DNA of 64,000 bases from Nocardioides bizhenqiangii (GCF_034661235.1 NZ_CP141059.1:930001-994000); one strand, 5' to 3'. Positions 48,927-59,075 are shown, numbered from the stretch's first letter. Notes: generated by a model not told the origin, from the sequence alone. Translations and numbers: made by a program.

Positions 48927-48951
48927 ATTACAGACCGTTCGGTCAGTAAAT
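48927..48951. promoter_or_regulatory. TetR-type operator between paaZ and paaA (copy B)
   Basis: A 25-bp sequence centred on GACCG-TT-CGGTC (48933-48944), with flanks ATTACA and AGTAAAT. It matches copy A at 41642-41666 at 22 of 25 positions. The position between divergent start codons fits control of both the paaZ and paaABCDE transcripts. The half-site resembles the ACCG...CGGT core I recall for actinobacterial PaaR sites. Confidence 0.7.
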
Positions 48952-48977
48952 AGGTCTCAGCTGCCTCGGAGGTACTC

Positions 48978-49937
48978 ATGTCGTCGGCCGTCGCGGAGTC
49001 CGAGCTCGCCGCCCAGTTCGAGGCGACCATCGACCGCAAGGACCGCATCGAGCCGCGTGATTGGATGCCCGACGCCTACCGGAAGACGCTGGTCCGCCAG
49101 GTCGCCCAGCACGCGCACTCGGAGATCATCGGCATGCAGCCGGAGGGCAACTGGATCGGCCGGGCGCCGTCGCTGCGCCGCAAGGCGATCCTGCTCGCCA
49201 AGGTGCAGGACGAGGCCGGCCACGGGCTCTATCTCTACTCGGCCACCGAGACCCTCGGGGTCTCCCGGGACGAGCTGACCGAGATGCTGATCTCGGGGAA
49301 GCAGAAGTACTCCTCGATCTTCAACTACCCGACGCTGTCCTACGCCGACGTCGGGACCATCGGCTGGCTGGTCGACGGCGCGGCCATCTGCAACCAGGTC
49401 CCGCTGTGCCGTACGTCGTTCGGGCCCTACGGCCGCGCGATGATCCGGATCTGCAAGGAGGAGTCCTTCCACCAGCGGCAGGGCTACGAGCTGCTGATGA
49501 CGATGATGCGCGGCACGGACGAGCAGCGCGCGATGGTGCAGGAGTCGGTGAACCGGTTCTGGTGGCCGGCGCTGATGATGTTCGGCCCGCCGGACGACGC
49601 CTCCCCGAACACCGAGCAGTCCATGGCGTGGGGCATCAAGACCCACACCAACGACGAGCTGCGCCAGCGTTTCGTCGACATGTCGGTGCCGCAGGCCGAG
49701 GCGCTCGGCGTCACCTTTCCCGATCCCGACCTGGTCTGGAACGAGGAACGGCAGGCGCACGACTTCGGTCAGCCCGACTGGGACGAGTTCTGGGACGTCG
49801 TCAAGGGCAACGGGCCGTGCAACGCGCAGCGGATCGCCCACCGCAAGCAGGCGTGGGACGACGGCGCCTGGGTGCGTGAGGCGGCCCTCGCGTTCGCCAG
49901 AGCGACCCCCTCGACCAACGACGGGAGCAGGGCATGA
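48978..49937 (+). CDS. paaA: Phenylacetyl-CoA 1,2-epoxidase, catalytic subunit PaaA
   Basis: A 319-residue di-iron monooxygenase subunit that epoxidises phenylacetyl-CoA. The carboxylate/His iron ligands lie in [13 protein letters not shown] and in [37 protein letters not shown] and the Trp/Tyr-rich C-terminal [18 protein letters not shown] are family hallmarks. It acts in the cytosol with PaaBCE. GGAGG is 6 nt before the ATG. It opens the paa operon and overlaps paaB by 4 nt. Confidence 0.97.
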   Translation: MSSAVAESELAAQFEATIDRKDRIEPRDWMPDAYRKTLVRQVAQHAHSEIIGMQPEGNWIGRAPSLRRKAILLAKVQDEAGHGLYLYSATETLGVSRDELTEMLISGKQKYSSIFNYPTLSYADVGTIGWLVDGAAICNQVPLCRTSFGPYGRAMIRICKEESFHQRQGYELLMTMMRGTDEQRAMVQESVNRFWWPALMMFGPPDDASPNTEQSMAWGIKTHTNDELRQRFVDMSVPQAEALGVTFPDPDLVWNEERQAHDFGQPDWDEFWDVVKGNGPCNAQRIAHRKQAWDDGAWVREAALAFARATPSTNDGSRA

Positions 49938-50230
49938 GCAACGAGGTGCGGGGCGAGTGGCCCCTCTACGAGGTGTTCGTGCGCGGCAAGCGCGGCCTCA
50001 ACCACGTCCACGTCGGATCGCTGCACGCGGCAGACGACGAGATGGCCGTACGGCACGCGCGCGACGTCTACACCCGTCGCAACGAGGGCGTCTCCATCTG
50101 GGTGGTCCGCTCCGAGGCGATCACCGCCTCGAGCCCCGACGAGAAGGATCCGCTCTTCGCGCCCAGCGGCGACAAGGTCTACCGCCATCCCACCTTCTAC
50201 GAGATCCCCGACAACGTCCCCCACATGTGA
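49934..50230 (+). CDS. paaB: Phenylacetyl-CoA epoxidase subunit PaaB
   Basis: A 98-residue subunit that bridges PaaA/PaaC in the epoxidase. [55 protein letters not shown] is highly diagnostic and [11 protein letters not shown] closes it. There is no cofactor of its own. It overlaps paaA by 4 nt and is 15 nt before paaC. Confidence 0.96.
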   Translation: MSNEVRGEWPLYEVFVRGKRGLNHVHVGSLHAADDEMAVRHARDVYTRRNEGVSIWVVRSEAITASSPDEKDPLFAPSGDKVYRHPTFYEIPDNVPHM

Positions 50231-50245
50231 CGGCTGAGGAACGAC

Positions 50246-51181
50246 ATGTCGAACATTCACACCCATGAGCCGGACGACCACGAGTCGGCGTACTCCGGAC
50301 TGCTGGTCAACGACTCCCACTGGGCGTTCGGGACCGACTTCGAGGACCCTCTCGCCGGCGTCGACACCACGGTGCCCGACGGGGTCGACCCGGGCGTGCT
50401 GGCGACGTACTGCCTGATGCTGGGCGACGACGCATTGATCCTGTCGCAGCGCCTGGCCGAGTGGTGCAGCCGCGCCCCGGACCTCGAGGAGGACATCGCG
50501 CTCGCCAACATCGCGCTCGACCTCTTGGGACAGGCGCGGCTGCTGCTGGCGCGGTCAGCGGCGGCCGACCCCGGCGTCGTACCCGCGCTGCCCGACGGTT
50601 CCCCGGTCCCCGACGAGGACCGGCTGGCGTTCTTCCGTGACGACCAGCAGTTCCGCAACGTGCGTCTCGCCGAGGTCCCCAACGGCGACTTCGCCGAGAC
50701 CGTGGTCCGGATCCTGCTCTTCTCCTCCTGGCGGCTCGCGCTCTTCGAGCGAATGGCGGGGAGCCGGGACGCGGTGCTCGCGGCCGTCGCCGCGAAGGGC
50801 GTGAAGGAGCTGGCCTACCACCGTGACTTCGCCGGGCGCTGGTTCCTGACCCTCGCCCAGGGCACCGAGCAGTCGCGGCGTCGGCTGCTGACCGCGCTCG
50901 ACGGGCTCTGGCCGCTGTGGAGCGAGCTCTTCGAGTCCCACGACGTCGAACGCGCTGCCGCGGCGGCCGGTGTCGGCGTCGACCCGAGCGACGTCGCGGC
51001 CGAGGTCGACGTCGTGCTCGAGCAGGTCTTCGCTGCCAGCGGGGTCGAGCGACCGGAACGACCCGGACTGGCCGGCGTGCAGGGGCGGAAGGGTCGCGAC
51101 GGCCGGCACACCGAGGCGTTCAGCCTGCTGCTCGCCGAGATGCAGGTCGTGGCCCGCGCACATCCCGAGGGTCAGTGGTGA
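50246..51181 (+). CDS. paaC: Phenylacetyl-CoA epoxidase structural subunit PaaC
   Basis: A 311-residue ferritin-like subunit paired with PaaA. It has LMLGDDALILSQRLAEWCSRAPDLEEDIALANIALDLLGQARLLL, FFRDDQQFRNVRLAEVPNGDFAETVVRILLFSSW and KGVKELAYHRDFAGRWF, all typical. It lacks a working di-iron site in this family and stabilises PaaA. It overlaps paaD by GTGA. Confidence 0.96.
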   Translation: MSNIHTHEPDDHESAYSGLLVNDSHWAFGTDFEDPLAGVDTTVPDGVDPGVLATYCLMLGDDALILSQRLAEWCSRAPDLEEDIALANIALDLLGQARLLLARSAAADPGVVPALPDGSPVPDEDRLAFFRDDQQFRNVRLAEVPNGDFAETVVRILLFSSWRLALFERMAGSRDAVLAAVAAKGVKELAYHRDFAGRWFLTLAQGTEQSRRRLLTALDGLWPLWSELFESHDVERAAAAAGVGVDPSDVAAEVDVVLEQVFAASGVERPERPGLAGVQGRKGRDGRHTEAFSLLLAEMQVVARAHPEGQW

Positions 51182-51699
51182 CCGCCGTCCTCGACCGCGC
51201 CGAGGTCCTCTCGCGCGCCTGGGCGGCAGCGGCCACGGTCGTCGACCCCGAGCTGCCGATGCTCACGCTCGTCGACCTCGGGGTCCTCCGCGACGTGACG
51301 ATCGACGAGGACGGCGGGGTGGTCGCGGCCATCACGCCGACGTACTCCGGCTGTCCGGCGATGGCCACCATGCGCGACGATTTGATGCGGACGCTTCGCG
51401 ACGCGGGATTCCCCGGGGCGCGGGTCCGGGTCGCCCTCCACCCCGCCTGGACCACCGACTGGATCACGCCTGCCGGCAGGGCGGCGCTGGCGTCGGCCGG
51501 CATCTCACCCCCCGGATCCGCGCCGGTGAGGACCGGACCGGTCCCGCTCCAGCTGACGCCGACCCGCCGCGCGGTCCGATGCCCCCGGTGCGGCACCGAC
51601 GACGTCGGCCTCACCTCGGAGTTCGGGTCGACCGCCTGCAAGGCGATGTACCAGTGCCGCGGGTGTGGCGAGCCCTTCGACCACGTGAAGGAGATCTGA
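51178..51699 (+). CDS. paaD: Phenylacetate pathway iron-sulfur accessory protein PaaD
   Basis: A 173-residue protein with an N-terminal DUF59/MIP18-like domain (VVDPELPMLTLVDLGVLRDV and ITPTYSGCPAM) and a C-terminal Cys cluster: CPRCGTDDV, later CKAMYQCRGCGEPFDHVKEI. It probably helps assemble the Fe-S centre of PaaE. The GTG start is used (GTGA overlap with paaC). It is 1 nt before paaE. Confidence 0.95.
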   Translation: MTAVLDRAEVLSRAWAAAATVVDPELPMLTLVDLGVLRDVTIDEDGGVVAAITPTYSGCPAMATMRDDLMRTLRDAGFPGARVRVALHPAWTTDWITPAGRAALASAGISPPGSAPVRTGPVPLQLTPTRRAVRCPRCGTDDVGLTSEFGSTACKAMYQCRGCGEPFDHVKEI

Positions 51700-51700
51700 G

Positions 51701-52786
51701 GTGACCACCGCCGCGCCTCCCGAGCCGCGCACCCGGGCCGGGTTCCACACGCTGACCGTCAGCGACGTGGAGCGGCTCACCGACGACGCGGTCGCGGTGA
51801 CCTTCGCCGTCCCCGAGGACCTGGCGGACGTCTTCGCGTACGACGCCGGGCAGTCCCTCACCCTCCGGCGGACCATCGACGGCGTCGAGCACCGACGGAC
51901 TTATTCGATCTGCTCGCCGGCGGGCGCTTCCCCGCGCATCGGCGTGCGCGAGATCCCCGGCGGGCTCTTCTCGACCTGGCTGGTGCGCAAGGTGAAGCCC
52001 GGTGACCGGATCGACGTGCAGGCCCCGTCGGGCAGCTTCCGCGCGGACCCGCACGGTGCCGGCCGGCACCTCTGCATCGCCGCCGGCTCCGGGATCACGC
52101 CGATGCTGTCCATCGCCGCAACGGTGCTCGCGAACCCCGACACGCAGGTGACCCTCCTCTACGGCAACCGCACGACGACGTCGGTGATGTTCGCCGAGGA
52201 GCTGGCGGACCTCAAGGACGCCCACCATCGTGCGCTCGACCTGGTCCACGTGCTCTCGCGCGAGCCGCGCGACGTCGAGCTCTTCTCCGGCCGCCTGGAC
52301 GCCGACCGGCTCCGTGCGATCCTCACCATGCTGGTGCCCGTCGCGGACGTCGACCACGTCTGGATCTGCGGACCGATCGGCATGCTGGCGGACGCCCGCG
52401 AGGTGCTTGCGGAGCTCGGCGTCCCCCACGACCGCGTGCACTTCGAGCTGTTCTACGTCGACGAGCCACCTCCGCAGCTCCGACACCCCGACCGGGTCGT
52501 CGACGGCGTCACCAGCGAGGTCACGATCACCCTCGACGGGCGGACGACGACCACGCCGATGGAGCGCGGGAAGACGATCCTCGACTCGGCGCAGGAGCTG
52601 CGGGCGGACCTGCCGTTCGCCTGCAAGGGCGGCGTCTGCGGCACCTGCCGGGCGAAGGTGTGCGACGGCGAGGTCGACATGGTCCGCAACTACGCCCTCG
52701 AACCCGACGAGGTCGCCCGCGACTTCGTCCTCACCTGCCAGACCTTCCCGGTGAGTCCGGAAGTCACCATCGACTTCGACGCCTGA
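51701..52786 (+). CDS. paaE: Phenylacetyl-CoA epoxidase reductase PaaE
   Basis: A 361-residue electron-transfer subunit. The FAD domain has RRTYSICSPAG, the NADPH domain has AAGSGITPMLSIAATVLA, and the C-terminal plant-type 2Fe-2S domain has CKGGVCGTCRAKVCDGEVDM plus a last Cys in LTCQTFP. It passes electrons from NADPH to the PaaA di-iron centre. The GTG start is 1 nt after the paaD stop. A 41-nt gap then leads to the thiolase gene. Confidence 0.96.
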   Translation: MTTAAPPEPRTRAGFHTLTVSDVERLTDDAVAVTFAVPEDLADVFAYDAGQSLTLRRTIDGVEHRRTYSICSPAGASPRIGVREIPGGLFSTWLVRKVKPGDRIDVQAPSGSFRADPHGAGRHLCIAAGSGITPMLSIAATVLANPDTQVTLLYGNRTTTSVMFAEELADLKDAHHRALDLVHVLSREPRDVELFSGRLDADRLRAILTMLVPVADVDHVWICGPIGMLADAREVLAELGVPHDRVHFELFYVDEPPPQLRHPDRVVDGVTSEVTITLDGRTTTTPMERGKTILDSAQELRADLPFACKGGVCGTCRAKVCDGEVDMVRNYALEPDEVARDFVLTCQTFPVSPEVTIDFDA

Positions 52787-52791
52787 CCGGA

Positions 52792-52815
52792 CCCAGGACC
52801 CCAGGAACCCAGGAA
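52792..52815. repeat. Three tandem 8-mers (CCCAGGAM) between paaE and thiolase
   Basis: CCCAGGAC, CCCAGGAA and CCCAGGAA in direct succession in the short gap before the thiolase ribosome binding site. It is probably a slippage product with no known role. Confidence 0.5.
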
Positions 52816-52827
52816 CAAGGAGCCCCC

Positions 52828-53990
<1,163 letters not shown>

Positions 53991-53994
<4 letters not shown>

Positions 53995-54746
53995 CGGACC
54001 CCGTGCTGGTCGAGGAGCACGCCGACCGGGTCGTCATCCGGCTCAACCGACCCGAGGTGCGCAACGCGATCGACCTGGCGACGGTCGAGGCACTGCACGA
54101 GGCGTGCCGCACCCTGGAGGCGACGCCGCTGGTGGCGCTGCTCGCCGGGTCGGGCGGCACCTTCGCCGCTGGCGCCGACATCGCCCAGCTGCGCGAGCGC
54201 CGGCGGGAAGACGCACTGGCGGGGATCAACTCCGGGATCTTCGAGCGCATCCACAAGCTGCCGATGCCGGTGGTCGCGCTGATCGACGGCTACGCACTGG
54301 GCGGCGGCGCCGAGCTGGCCTACGCCTGCGACTTCCGGATCGGCACGCCCACGGTCCGGATCGGCAATCCCGAGCCCGGGCTGGGGATCCTCGCCGCCGC
54401 GGGCGCGGCCTGGCGGCTCAAGGAGCTGGTCGGTGAGCCGTTGGCGAAGGAGATCCTGCTGGCCGGTCGCGTCCTCGACGCGGACGAGGCGCTCTCCGCC
54501 CGGCTGCTCAACGAGGTCGTGCCCGCCGAGGAGCTCGACGCAGCCGGCCATCGTCTGGCCGACCGCATCGCCGGCCAGGCACCGCTCGCCGTACGTCTCA
54601 CGAAGTCGGTCTTCCACGCGCCGCGCGACGCCCACCCGCTGATCGACGACGTCGCGCAGGCGGTGCTGTTCGAGACCCAGGAGAAGCACGACCGGATGAC
54701 GTCGTTCCTCGAGCGGCGTTCCAGATCGGACGAGGAGAAGCGATGA
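53991..54746 (+). CDS. paaF: Enoyl-CoA hydratase PaaF
   Basis: A 251-residue crotonase. The oxyanion residues are in GGTFAAGADIAQL and ALIDGYALGGGAELAYACDFRIG, and the catalytic Glu is in IGNPEPGLGILAAAGAAWRL. It hydrates 2,3-dehydroadipyl-CoA in the pathway. It is joined to the thiolase and dehydrogenase genes by 4-nt overlaps. PaaF is assigned over PaaG by its canonical Glu motif and by comparison with the last gene of the operon. Confidence 0.85.
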
Positions 54747-55576
54747 CCGCGACGACACTCCCGGACGCCGTCGGCGTGTACGGCGGCGGTCGGATGGGCG
54801 GCGGCATCGCCCACGTGTTCGCCGTCGCCGGCGCCCGGGTCACCGTCGTGGAGAGCGACGCGGAGACCGCTGCAGCGGCACGGGCGCGGATCGAGACGAG
54901 CCTGGCGAAGGCCGTGGCCAAGGGTGCCGTGGTCGAGGGCGCCGTCGAGGTCGTCGACGACCCGGCCGCGCTGGCCAGGTGCCCGCTGGTCGTGGAAGCG
55001 GTGCCCGAGCTCGTCGACGTGAAGCGCCAGGTCCTCGAGCGCATCACCGCGGTCGCACCCGACGCCGTCATCGGCAGCAACACCAGCTCGCTGTCGATCG
55101 ACCAGTTGGCCGATGCCCTGCCGGACCCCTCGCGGCTGGTCGGCCTCCACTTCTTCAACCCGGTCCCGGTGAGCGACCTGGTCGAGATCGTCGTCGGCGC
55201 GCGGACGGCACCGGGCCTCGTCGCGGATGCGCAGGCCTGGGTCGCGGCCCTCGGCAAGACCGCCATCACGGTGCGGGACTCACCCGGGTTCGCGAGCAGC
55301 CGACTCGGCGTCGCGCTCGCGCTCGAGGCGATGCGGATGCTCGACGAGGGGGTGGCCTCCGCCGCCGACATCGACACCGCGATGACGCTCGGCTACCGGC
55401 ACCCGGTGGGGCCGCTGCGCACCACCGACATCGTCGGTCTCGACGTCCGGCTCGCCATTGCCGAGCACCTCGAGCGCGAGCTCGGCCCGCGCTTCGCTCC
55501 GCCCCAGGTGCTGCGGGACAAGGTGGCTGCGGGTCACCTCGGACGCAAGACCGGTCAGGGGTTCTACCAGTGGTGA
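54743..55576 (+). CDS. paaH: 3-hydroxyacyl-CoA dehydrogenase PaaH
   Basis: A 277-residue NAD-dependent dehydrogenase (single-domain pair, not fused to other domains). The Rossmann motif is VGVYGGGRMGGGIAHVFAVAG, the NAD loop SNTSSLSIDQLA, and the catalytic His GLHFFNPVPVSDLVEI. LTTDIVGLDVRLAIAEHL-like sequence near the C-terminus dimerises. It oxidises 3-hydroxyadipyl-CoA. ATGA and GTGA overlaps join it to its neighbours. Confidence 0.9.
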   Translation: MTATTLPDAVGVYGGGRMGGGIAHVFAVAGARVTVVESDAETAAAARARIETSLAKAVAKGAVVEGAVEVVDDPAALARCPLVVEAVPELVDVKRQVLERITAVAPDAVIGSNTSSLSIDQLADALPDPSRLVGLHFFNPVPVSDLVEIVVGARTAPGLVADAQAWVAALGKTAITVRDSPGFASSRLGVALALEAMRMLDEGVASAADIDTAMTLGYRHPVGPLRTTDIVGLDVRLAIAEHLERELGPRFAPPQVLRDKVAAGHLGRKTGQGFYQW

Positions 55577-56013
55577 GCGAGGTGGCCGACCCCATGGCGC
55601 TGGCGACGGCGTGCGCCGAGACCATGTGGGCCTCCGACCGTGCCAGCCAGTCGCTCGGCATGGTGCTCGAGAGCGTGACCCCCGGCCGCGCGCGGCTGTC
55701 CATGGCCGTGCGCCCCGACATGGTCAACGGCCACGACCTGTGCCACGGCGGTCTGATCGCGGCGCTGGCGGACAGTGCTTTCGCCTTCGCCTGCAACAGC
55801 CACGGCACCGTCACCGTCGCCTCCGGCTTCGCCGTCGAGATCCTCGAGCCCGCTCGGCTCGGCGACCTGCTCGTCGCCGACGCGCGGGAGGTGGCGCTCC
55901 GCGGCCGGTCCGGTGTCTACGACGTCACGGTCCGCTGTGGTGAGAAGGTGGTCGCGGAGTTCCGCGGCCGCAGCCGGTCGCTCGGGCGACCCGTCCTGGA
56001 GGAGCAACGATGA
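55573..56013 (+). CDS. paaI: Hydroxyphenylacetyl-CoA thioesterase PaaI
   Basis: A 146-residue hot-dog thioesterase. The active-site segment is MVNGHDLCHGGLIAALADSAFAFACNSHG, and ASGFAVEILEPARLGDLLVADA follows, as in PaaI. It rescues CoA from dead-end hydroxyphenylacetyl-CoA and ring-opened side products. GTG 55573 overlaps paaH. The start and length match the family. Confidence 0.93.
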   Translation: MSEVADPMALATACAETMWASDRASQSLGMVLESVTPGRARLSMAVRPDMVNGHDLCHGGLIAALADSAFAFACNSHGTVTVASGFAVEILEPARLGDLLVADAREVALRGRSGVYDVTVRCGEKVVAEFRGRSRSLGRPVLEEQR

Positions 56014-56810
56014 CCGTTGACGACACCGCACCCGTCCTGATCGCGCGTGACCAAGCGGTCGCGACCGTCACCCTCAACCGCGGGGACCGCCGCAACGCGC
56101 TCACCGTCGAGCTCAAGCGCGCCCTCGTGGAGGCGCTCGACGCGGTCTCGGCCGACGGCGACGTGCGGGCGGTCGTGCTCACCGGGGCGGGGCCGGCGTT
56201 CTGCGTCGGGCAGGACCTCGGCGAGCACGCCGCCGCGCTCGAGGCCGACCCGGCGACGGCGTTCGACACCGTGGCCCAGCACTACTCGCCGATCGTCACG
56301 GCGCTCGCGACCATGCCGAAGCCGGTGGTCGCCGCGGTCAACGGCACCTGCGTGGGCGCCGGGCTGGGCTTCGCCCTCGCCTGCGACCTGCGGGTCTTCG
56401 CCGCGGGTGCCACCCTCGGCACGGCCTTCTCGGGCATCGGGTTGACCTGCGACTCCGGTCTATCGAGCACGCTGCCGCGGGCGGTCGGCGAGGCGCGCGC
56501 CCGGGAGCTGGTGCTGCTCGGTCGCAACTTCACGCCCGAAGAGGCGGTGCCGTGGGGCATCAGCGGTGAGATCGTGCCGGCCGACGAGGTGCAGGCCGCC
56601 GCGACCAGGACCGCCGTCCGGCTGGCGGCCGGCCCCACCCTCGCCTACGCCGAGTCCAAGCGGTTGCTGGCCGTCGGCCTCGACCGGCCCCTCGCCGACA
56701 TGCTGGGCGAGGAGGCGGTCGCCCAGGCCCGGTGCGGCATGACCCAGGACCACATCGGCGCGGTCACCGCCTTCCTCAACCGCGAGCGGCCGACCTTCGC
56801 CGGGGAGTAG
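56010..56810 (+). CDS. paaG: Epoxyphenylacetyl-CoA isomerase PaaG (crotonase)
   Basis: A 266-residue crotonase. It has VLTGAGPAFCVGQDLGEH and AAVNGTCVGAGLGFALACDLRVFAAGATLG, followed by the Asp-containing SGIGLTCDSGLSSTLPRAVG, where the catalytic acid is an Asp rather than a Glu, as known for PaaG isomerases. It turns the epoxide into oxepin-CoA. It is the last gene of the operon. A hairpin at 56817-56836 follows the stop codon. Confidence 0.88.
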   Translation: MTVDDTAPVLIARDQAVATVTLNRGDRRNALTVELKRALVEALDAVSADGDVRAVVLTGAGPAFCVGQDLGEHAAALEADPATAFDTVAQHYSPIVTALATMPKPVVAAVNGTCVGAGLGFALACDLRVFAAGATLGTAFSGIGLTCDSGLSSTLPRAVGEARARELVLLGRNFTPEEAVPWGISGEIVPADEVQAAATRTAVRLAAGPTLAYAESKRLLAVGLDRPLADMLGEEAVAQARCGMTQDHIGAVTAFLNRERPTFAGE

Positions 56811-56816
56811 CCGGCG

Positions 56817-56836
56817 CGGGTCAGGTGGTTGACCCG
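56817..56836 (+). terminator. Hairpin after paaG, weak terminator candidate
   Basis: CGGGTCA and TGACCCG (7-bp perfect stem, 6-nt loop GGTGGT) start 6 nt after the paaG stop. No T-run follows, and its right arm overlaps the -35 TTGACC of the GntR gene, so it may not terminate efficiently. Confidence 0.35.
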
Positions 56837-56875
56837 TCGGCACACTCCTGCTTTCCTATGAGCCTAGGAAAGCAG
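56829..56875 (+). promoter_or_regulatory. Promoter and 28-bp palindromic operator of the GntR/ABC operon
   Basis: -35 TTGACC at 56829-56834. Two 11-bp perfect arms (CTGCTTTCCTA at 56848-56858 and TAGGAAAGCAG at 56865-56875) with a 6-nt centre cover the -10 region (TTTCCT/TCCTAT). This is the layout of a GntR-type autorepressor. The GAGGAG ribosome binding site follows directly. Confidence 0.7.
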
Positions 56876-56887
56876 AGGAGATAGCGC

Positions 56888-57283
56888 ATGTTCGTCTTTC
56901 GCCTGGAGACCAAGACCGGCGTACCGCCTTATCTCCAGCTCGTACATCAGGTACGTCAAGCGGTGCTGCTGGGCTACCTGGAGGACGGCGACCAGTTGCC
57001 GATGATCCGCGAGGCCGTCGAGCAGCTCGCGATCAACCCGAACACCGTCTCCAAGGCTTACCGCCAGCTGGAGCAGGAGGGCCTGGTCTCGGCGAAGCCC
57101 GGCGTCGGCACCTTCGTGACGGGTGCACCCCGGACGACGATCCCACCGGCGCGCTACGCCGCCCTCCGGCGGGCCCTGGAGCGGTGGCTGGCGAGTGCCG
57201 AGGACGCTGGCCTGGATGACGACGCGATCGCGGCGCTGATCGCCATCGTGCGCCGGGAATTGGCCGAGGAGGGAGCCGCGTGA
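56888..57283 (+). CDS. GntR-family (YtrA-like) repressor
   Basis: A 131-residue regulator. The N-terminal winged HTH has PPYLQLVHQVRQAVLLGYLEDGDQLPMIREAVEQLAINPNTVSKAYRQLEQEGLVSAKPGVGTFV, which is the YtrA subfamily pattern. The short C-terminal part (about 50 residues) only dimerises and binds no large effector. Such repressors sit at the head of ABC transporter operons, as here, and respond to cell-envelope antibiotics. It overlaps the ATPase gene by 4 nt. Confidence 0.9.
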   Translation: MFVFRLETKTGVPPYLQLVHQVRQAVLLGYLEDGDQLPMIREAVEQLAINPNTVSKAYRQLEQEGLVSAKPGVGTFVTGAPRTTIPPARYAALRRALERWLASAEDAGLDDDAIAALIAIVRRELAEEGAA

Positions 57284-58167
57284 ACGTGGCGCTGGCCGCG
57301 TCCGGCCTCGGCAAGCGCTACGGCAGCACCTGGGCGCTCCAGGACTGCGACCTCTTGCTGCCGACTGGAGCAGTGATCGCCCTGGTCGGGCCGAACGGCG
57401 CGGGCAAGACGACGCTGCTCCAGCTGGCTGCCGGTCTGATCCGACCCTCCACGGGAACGGTCGCCCTGCTGGACGAGCTGGCGCCCGACCGGTCGCCGAG
57501 GGCGCTCGCACAACTGGGCTACGTCGCCCAGGACCACCCGCTCTACCGCCGATTCCGGGTCCGCGAGCTCCTTCACCTGGGCCGCTCACTCAACGAGCGC
57601 TGGGACCAGGCCCTCGCCGAGCGCCGGCTCGCCGAGCTCGGGATCCCGATGGATCGGCACGCCGGGCGTCTGTCCGGCGGCGAACAGGCGCAGCTGGCGC
57701 TCACCCTGGCTCTCGCCAAGTCGCCGCGGCTGCTGATCCTCGACGAACCGGTCGCCAGCCTGGACCCCCTGGCGCGGCGCGAGTTCATGCAGCAGCTCAT
57801 GGGCACCGTGGCCGACGGCGACCTCACCGTGCTCCTGTCCTCCCACAACGTGGGCGAGCTCGAGCGAGTGTGCGACCACCTCGTGCTCGTTGCCGACGGA
57901 CGGGTGCAGCTGGCAGGTGATATCGAGACCCTCCTCGACAGTCACCGGATGGTGACCGGGCCGGGGGCGGAGGTGCCCGACTGGCCAGGGGTCGTCCACG
58001 TCGACCAGGCCGACCGCCATGCTCACGTCCTCACCCGTATCGACTCGGCCTCCCCGATGCCGGGTTGGGAGCCCCATCCGGTCGGGCTGGAGGAACTGGT
58101 GCTCGCCTACCTGAAGCGCTCTCAGGACGACAGCCGACCGGCGTACGAACAGGCGGCCAAGCCATGA
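57280..58167 (+). CDS. ABC transporter ATPase (antibiotic-resistance/YtrB-like type)
   Basis: A 295-residue ATPase. Walker A is VGPNGAGKTTLLQL at about residue 38, the signature LSGGEQAQLALTLALAKSP, and Walker B RLLILDEPVASLDPLARREFM. The H-loop is LSSHNVGELERVCDHL. The C-terminal VQLAGDIETLLDSH region is typical of multidrug/bacitracin-type exporters. It is coupled to the GntR and permease genes by 4-nt overlaps and probably exports or dislodges a cell-envelope-active compound. Confidence 0.9.
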   Translation: MNVALAASGLGKRYGSTWALQDCDLLLPTGAVIALVGPNGAGKTTLLQLAAGLIRPSTGTVALLDELAPDRSPRALAQLGYVAQDHPLYRRFRVRELLHLGRSLNERWDQALAERRLAELGIPMDRHAGRLSGGEQAQLALTLALAKSPRLLILDEPVASLDPLARREFMQQLMGTVADGDLTVLLSSHNVGELERVCDHLVLVADGRVQLAGDIETLLDSHRMVTGPGAEVPDWPGVVHVDQADRHAHVLTRIDSASPMPGWEPHPVGLEELVLAYLKRSQDDSRPAYEQAAKP

Positions 58168-59075
58168 CCTGGCTGGTCTGGCGGCAGCACCGGGGTGAGC
58201 TCCTCGGCGCCGGAGTCATCCTGGTCGGACTCGGCATCCTGCTGGTGCTGCACGGCATCCCGATGCACGAGGCGTACGACCGCGACGGAGTCGCGGCATG
58301 TCACGCGAAGATGGTTCTCTCGGAGGACACCGGCTCCTGCAGCGACGTCCTGGCCGACTTCGACAGCCGATACGGCTTCCTGCCGGGACAGTTCGCCGCC
58401 TATCTGCCCTTCCTGCCGATGCTGGCAGGCATGCTCATCGGAGCGCCCCTACTGGCCCGCGAGTACGAGCAGGGCACCTGGCAGCTGGCCTGGACGCAAG
58501 GTGTGACCCGGCGTCGGTGGTTGGCCGCGAAGCTCGCGCTGGTCCTCGGCGGCGTGCTGGCTGTCTCGGTGGTGTTTGCCGCAGGTGTGACCTGGTGGTT
58601 CGCGCCCACCGCGCCTCATCAGTTCACCACGGCGAAGTTCAACCATGCAGTCCTGGTGTTCCCGGCATACGTCATCGTGGCGGTCGCGATCGGGATCCTG
58701 GCCGGTCTCGTCGTGAGGCGGACGCTGGTGGCCGCCGCCATCACCGTCGCTGGTTACCTCCTGGTCCGTCTCCCCGTCGAGTTCCTCCTCCGTCCTCGCT
58801 ACCGCGAACCCCTGACGACGGACGACCCGGCAGTAGAGATGAAGGGCCTGCCGATCCACGACGTGGTGGTGGAGGGACCTGTCGACGGCCCGACCGCTCC
58901 GACATCCCTCGTCCGTTTCCATCCGGCCGACAGGTTCTGGGAGTTCCAGCTGATCGAGAGCGCGATCCTCGCTGGGGTCACGATCGTGCTGCTCGCGGTC
59001 ACCTGGCGCCTCGTCGTGGGATCAAGGGCACCGGTCAGTCATCCCGCTCCACAGCGAACGCCGGCACGCCGTTGA
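58164..59075 (+). CDS. ABC transporter permease of the GntR operon
   Basis: A 303-residue membrane protein. It starts MTWLVWRQHRGELLGAGVILVGLGILLVLHGI, then has a periplasmic stretch with two Cys (AACHAKMV, TGSCSDVL). FLPMLAGMLIGAPLLAREYEQGTWQLAWTQGVTRRRWLAAKLAL is the coupling region of ABC-2 permeases in this family, with about six helices in all. The tail overlaps the convergent minus-strand gene by 41 nt. It works with the ATPase encoded upstream. Confidence 0.85.
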   Translation: MTWLVWRQHRGELLGAGVILVGLGILLVLHGIPMHEAYDRDGVAACHAKMVLSEDTGSCSDVLADFDSRYGFLPGQFAAYLPFLPMLAGMLIGAPLLAREYEQGTWQLAWTQGVTRRRWLAAKLALVLGGVLAVSVVFAAGVTWWFAPTAPHQFTTAKFNHAVLVFPAYVIVAVAIGILAGLVVRRTLVAAAITVAGYLLVRLPVEFLLRPRYREPLTTDDPAVEMKGLPIHDVVVEGPVDGPTAPTSLVRFHPADRFWEFQLIESAILAGVTIVLLAVTWRLVVGSRAPVSHPAPQRTPARR

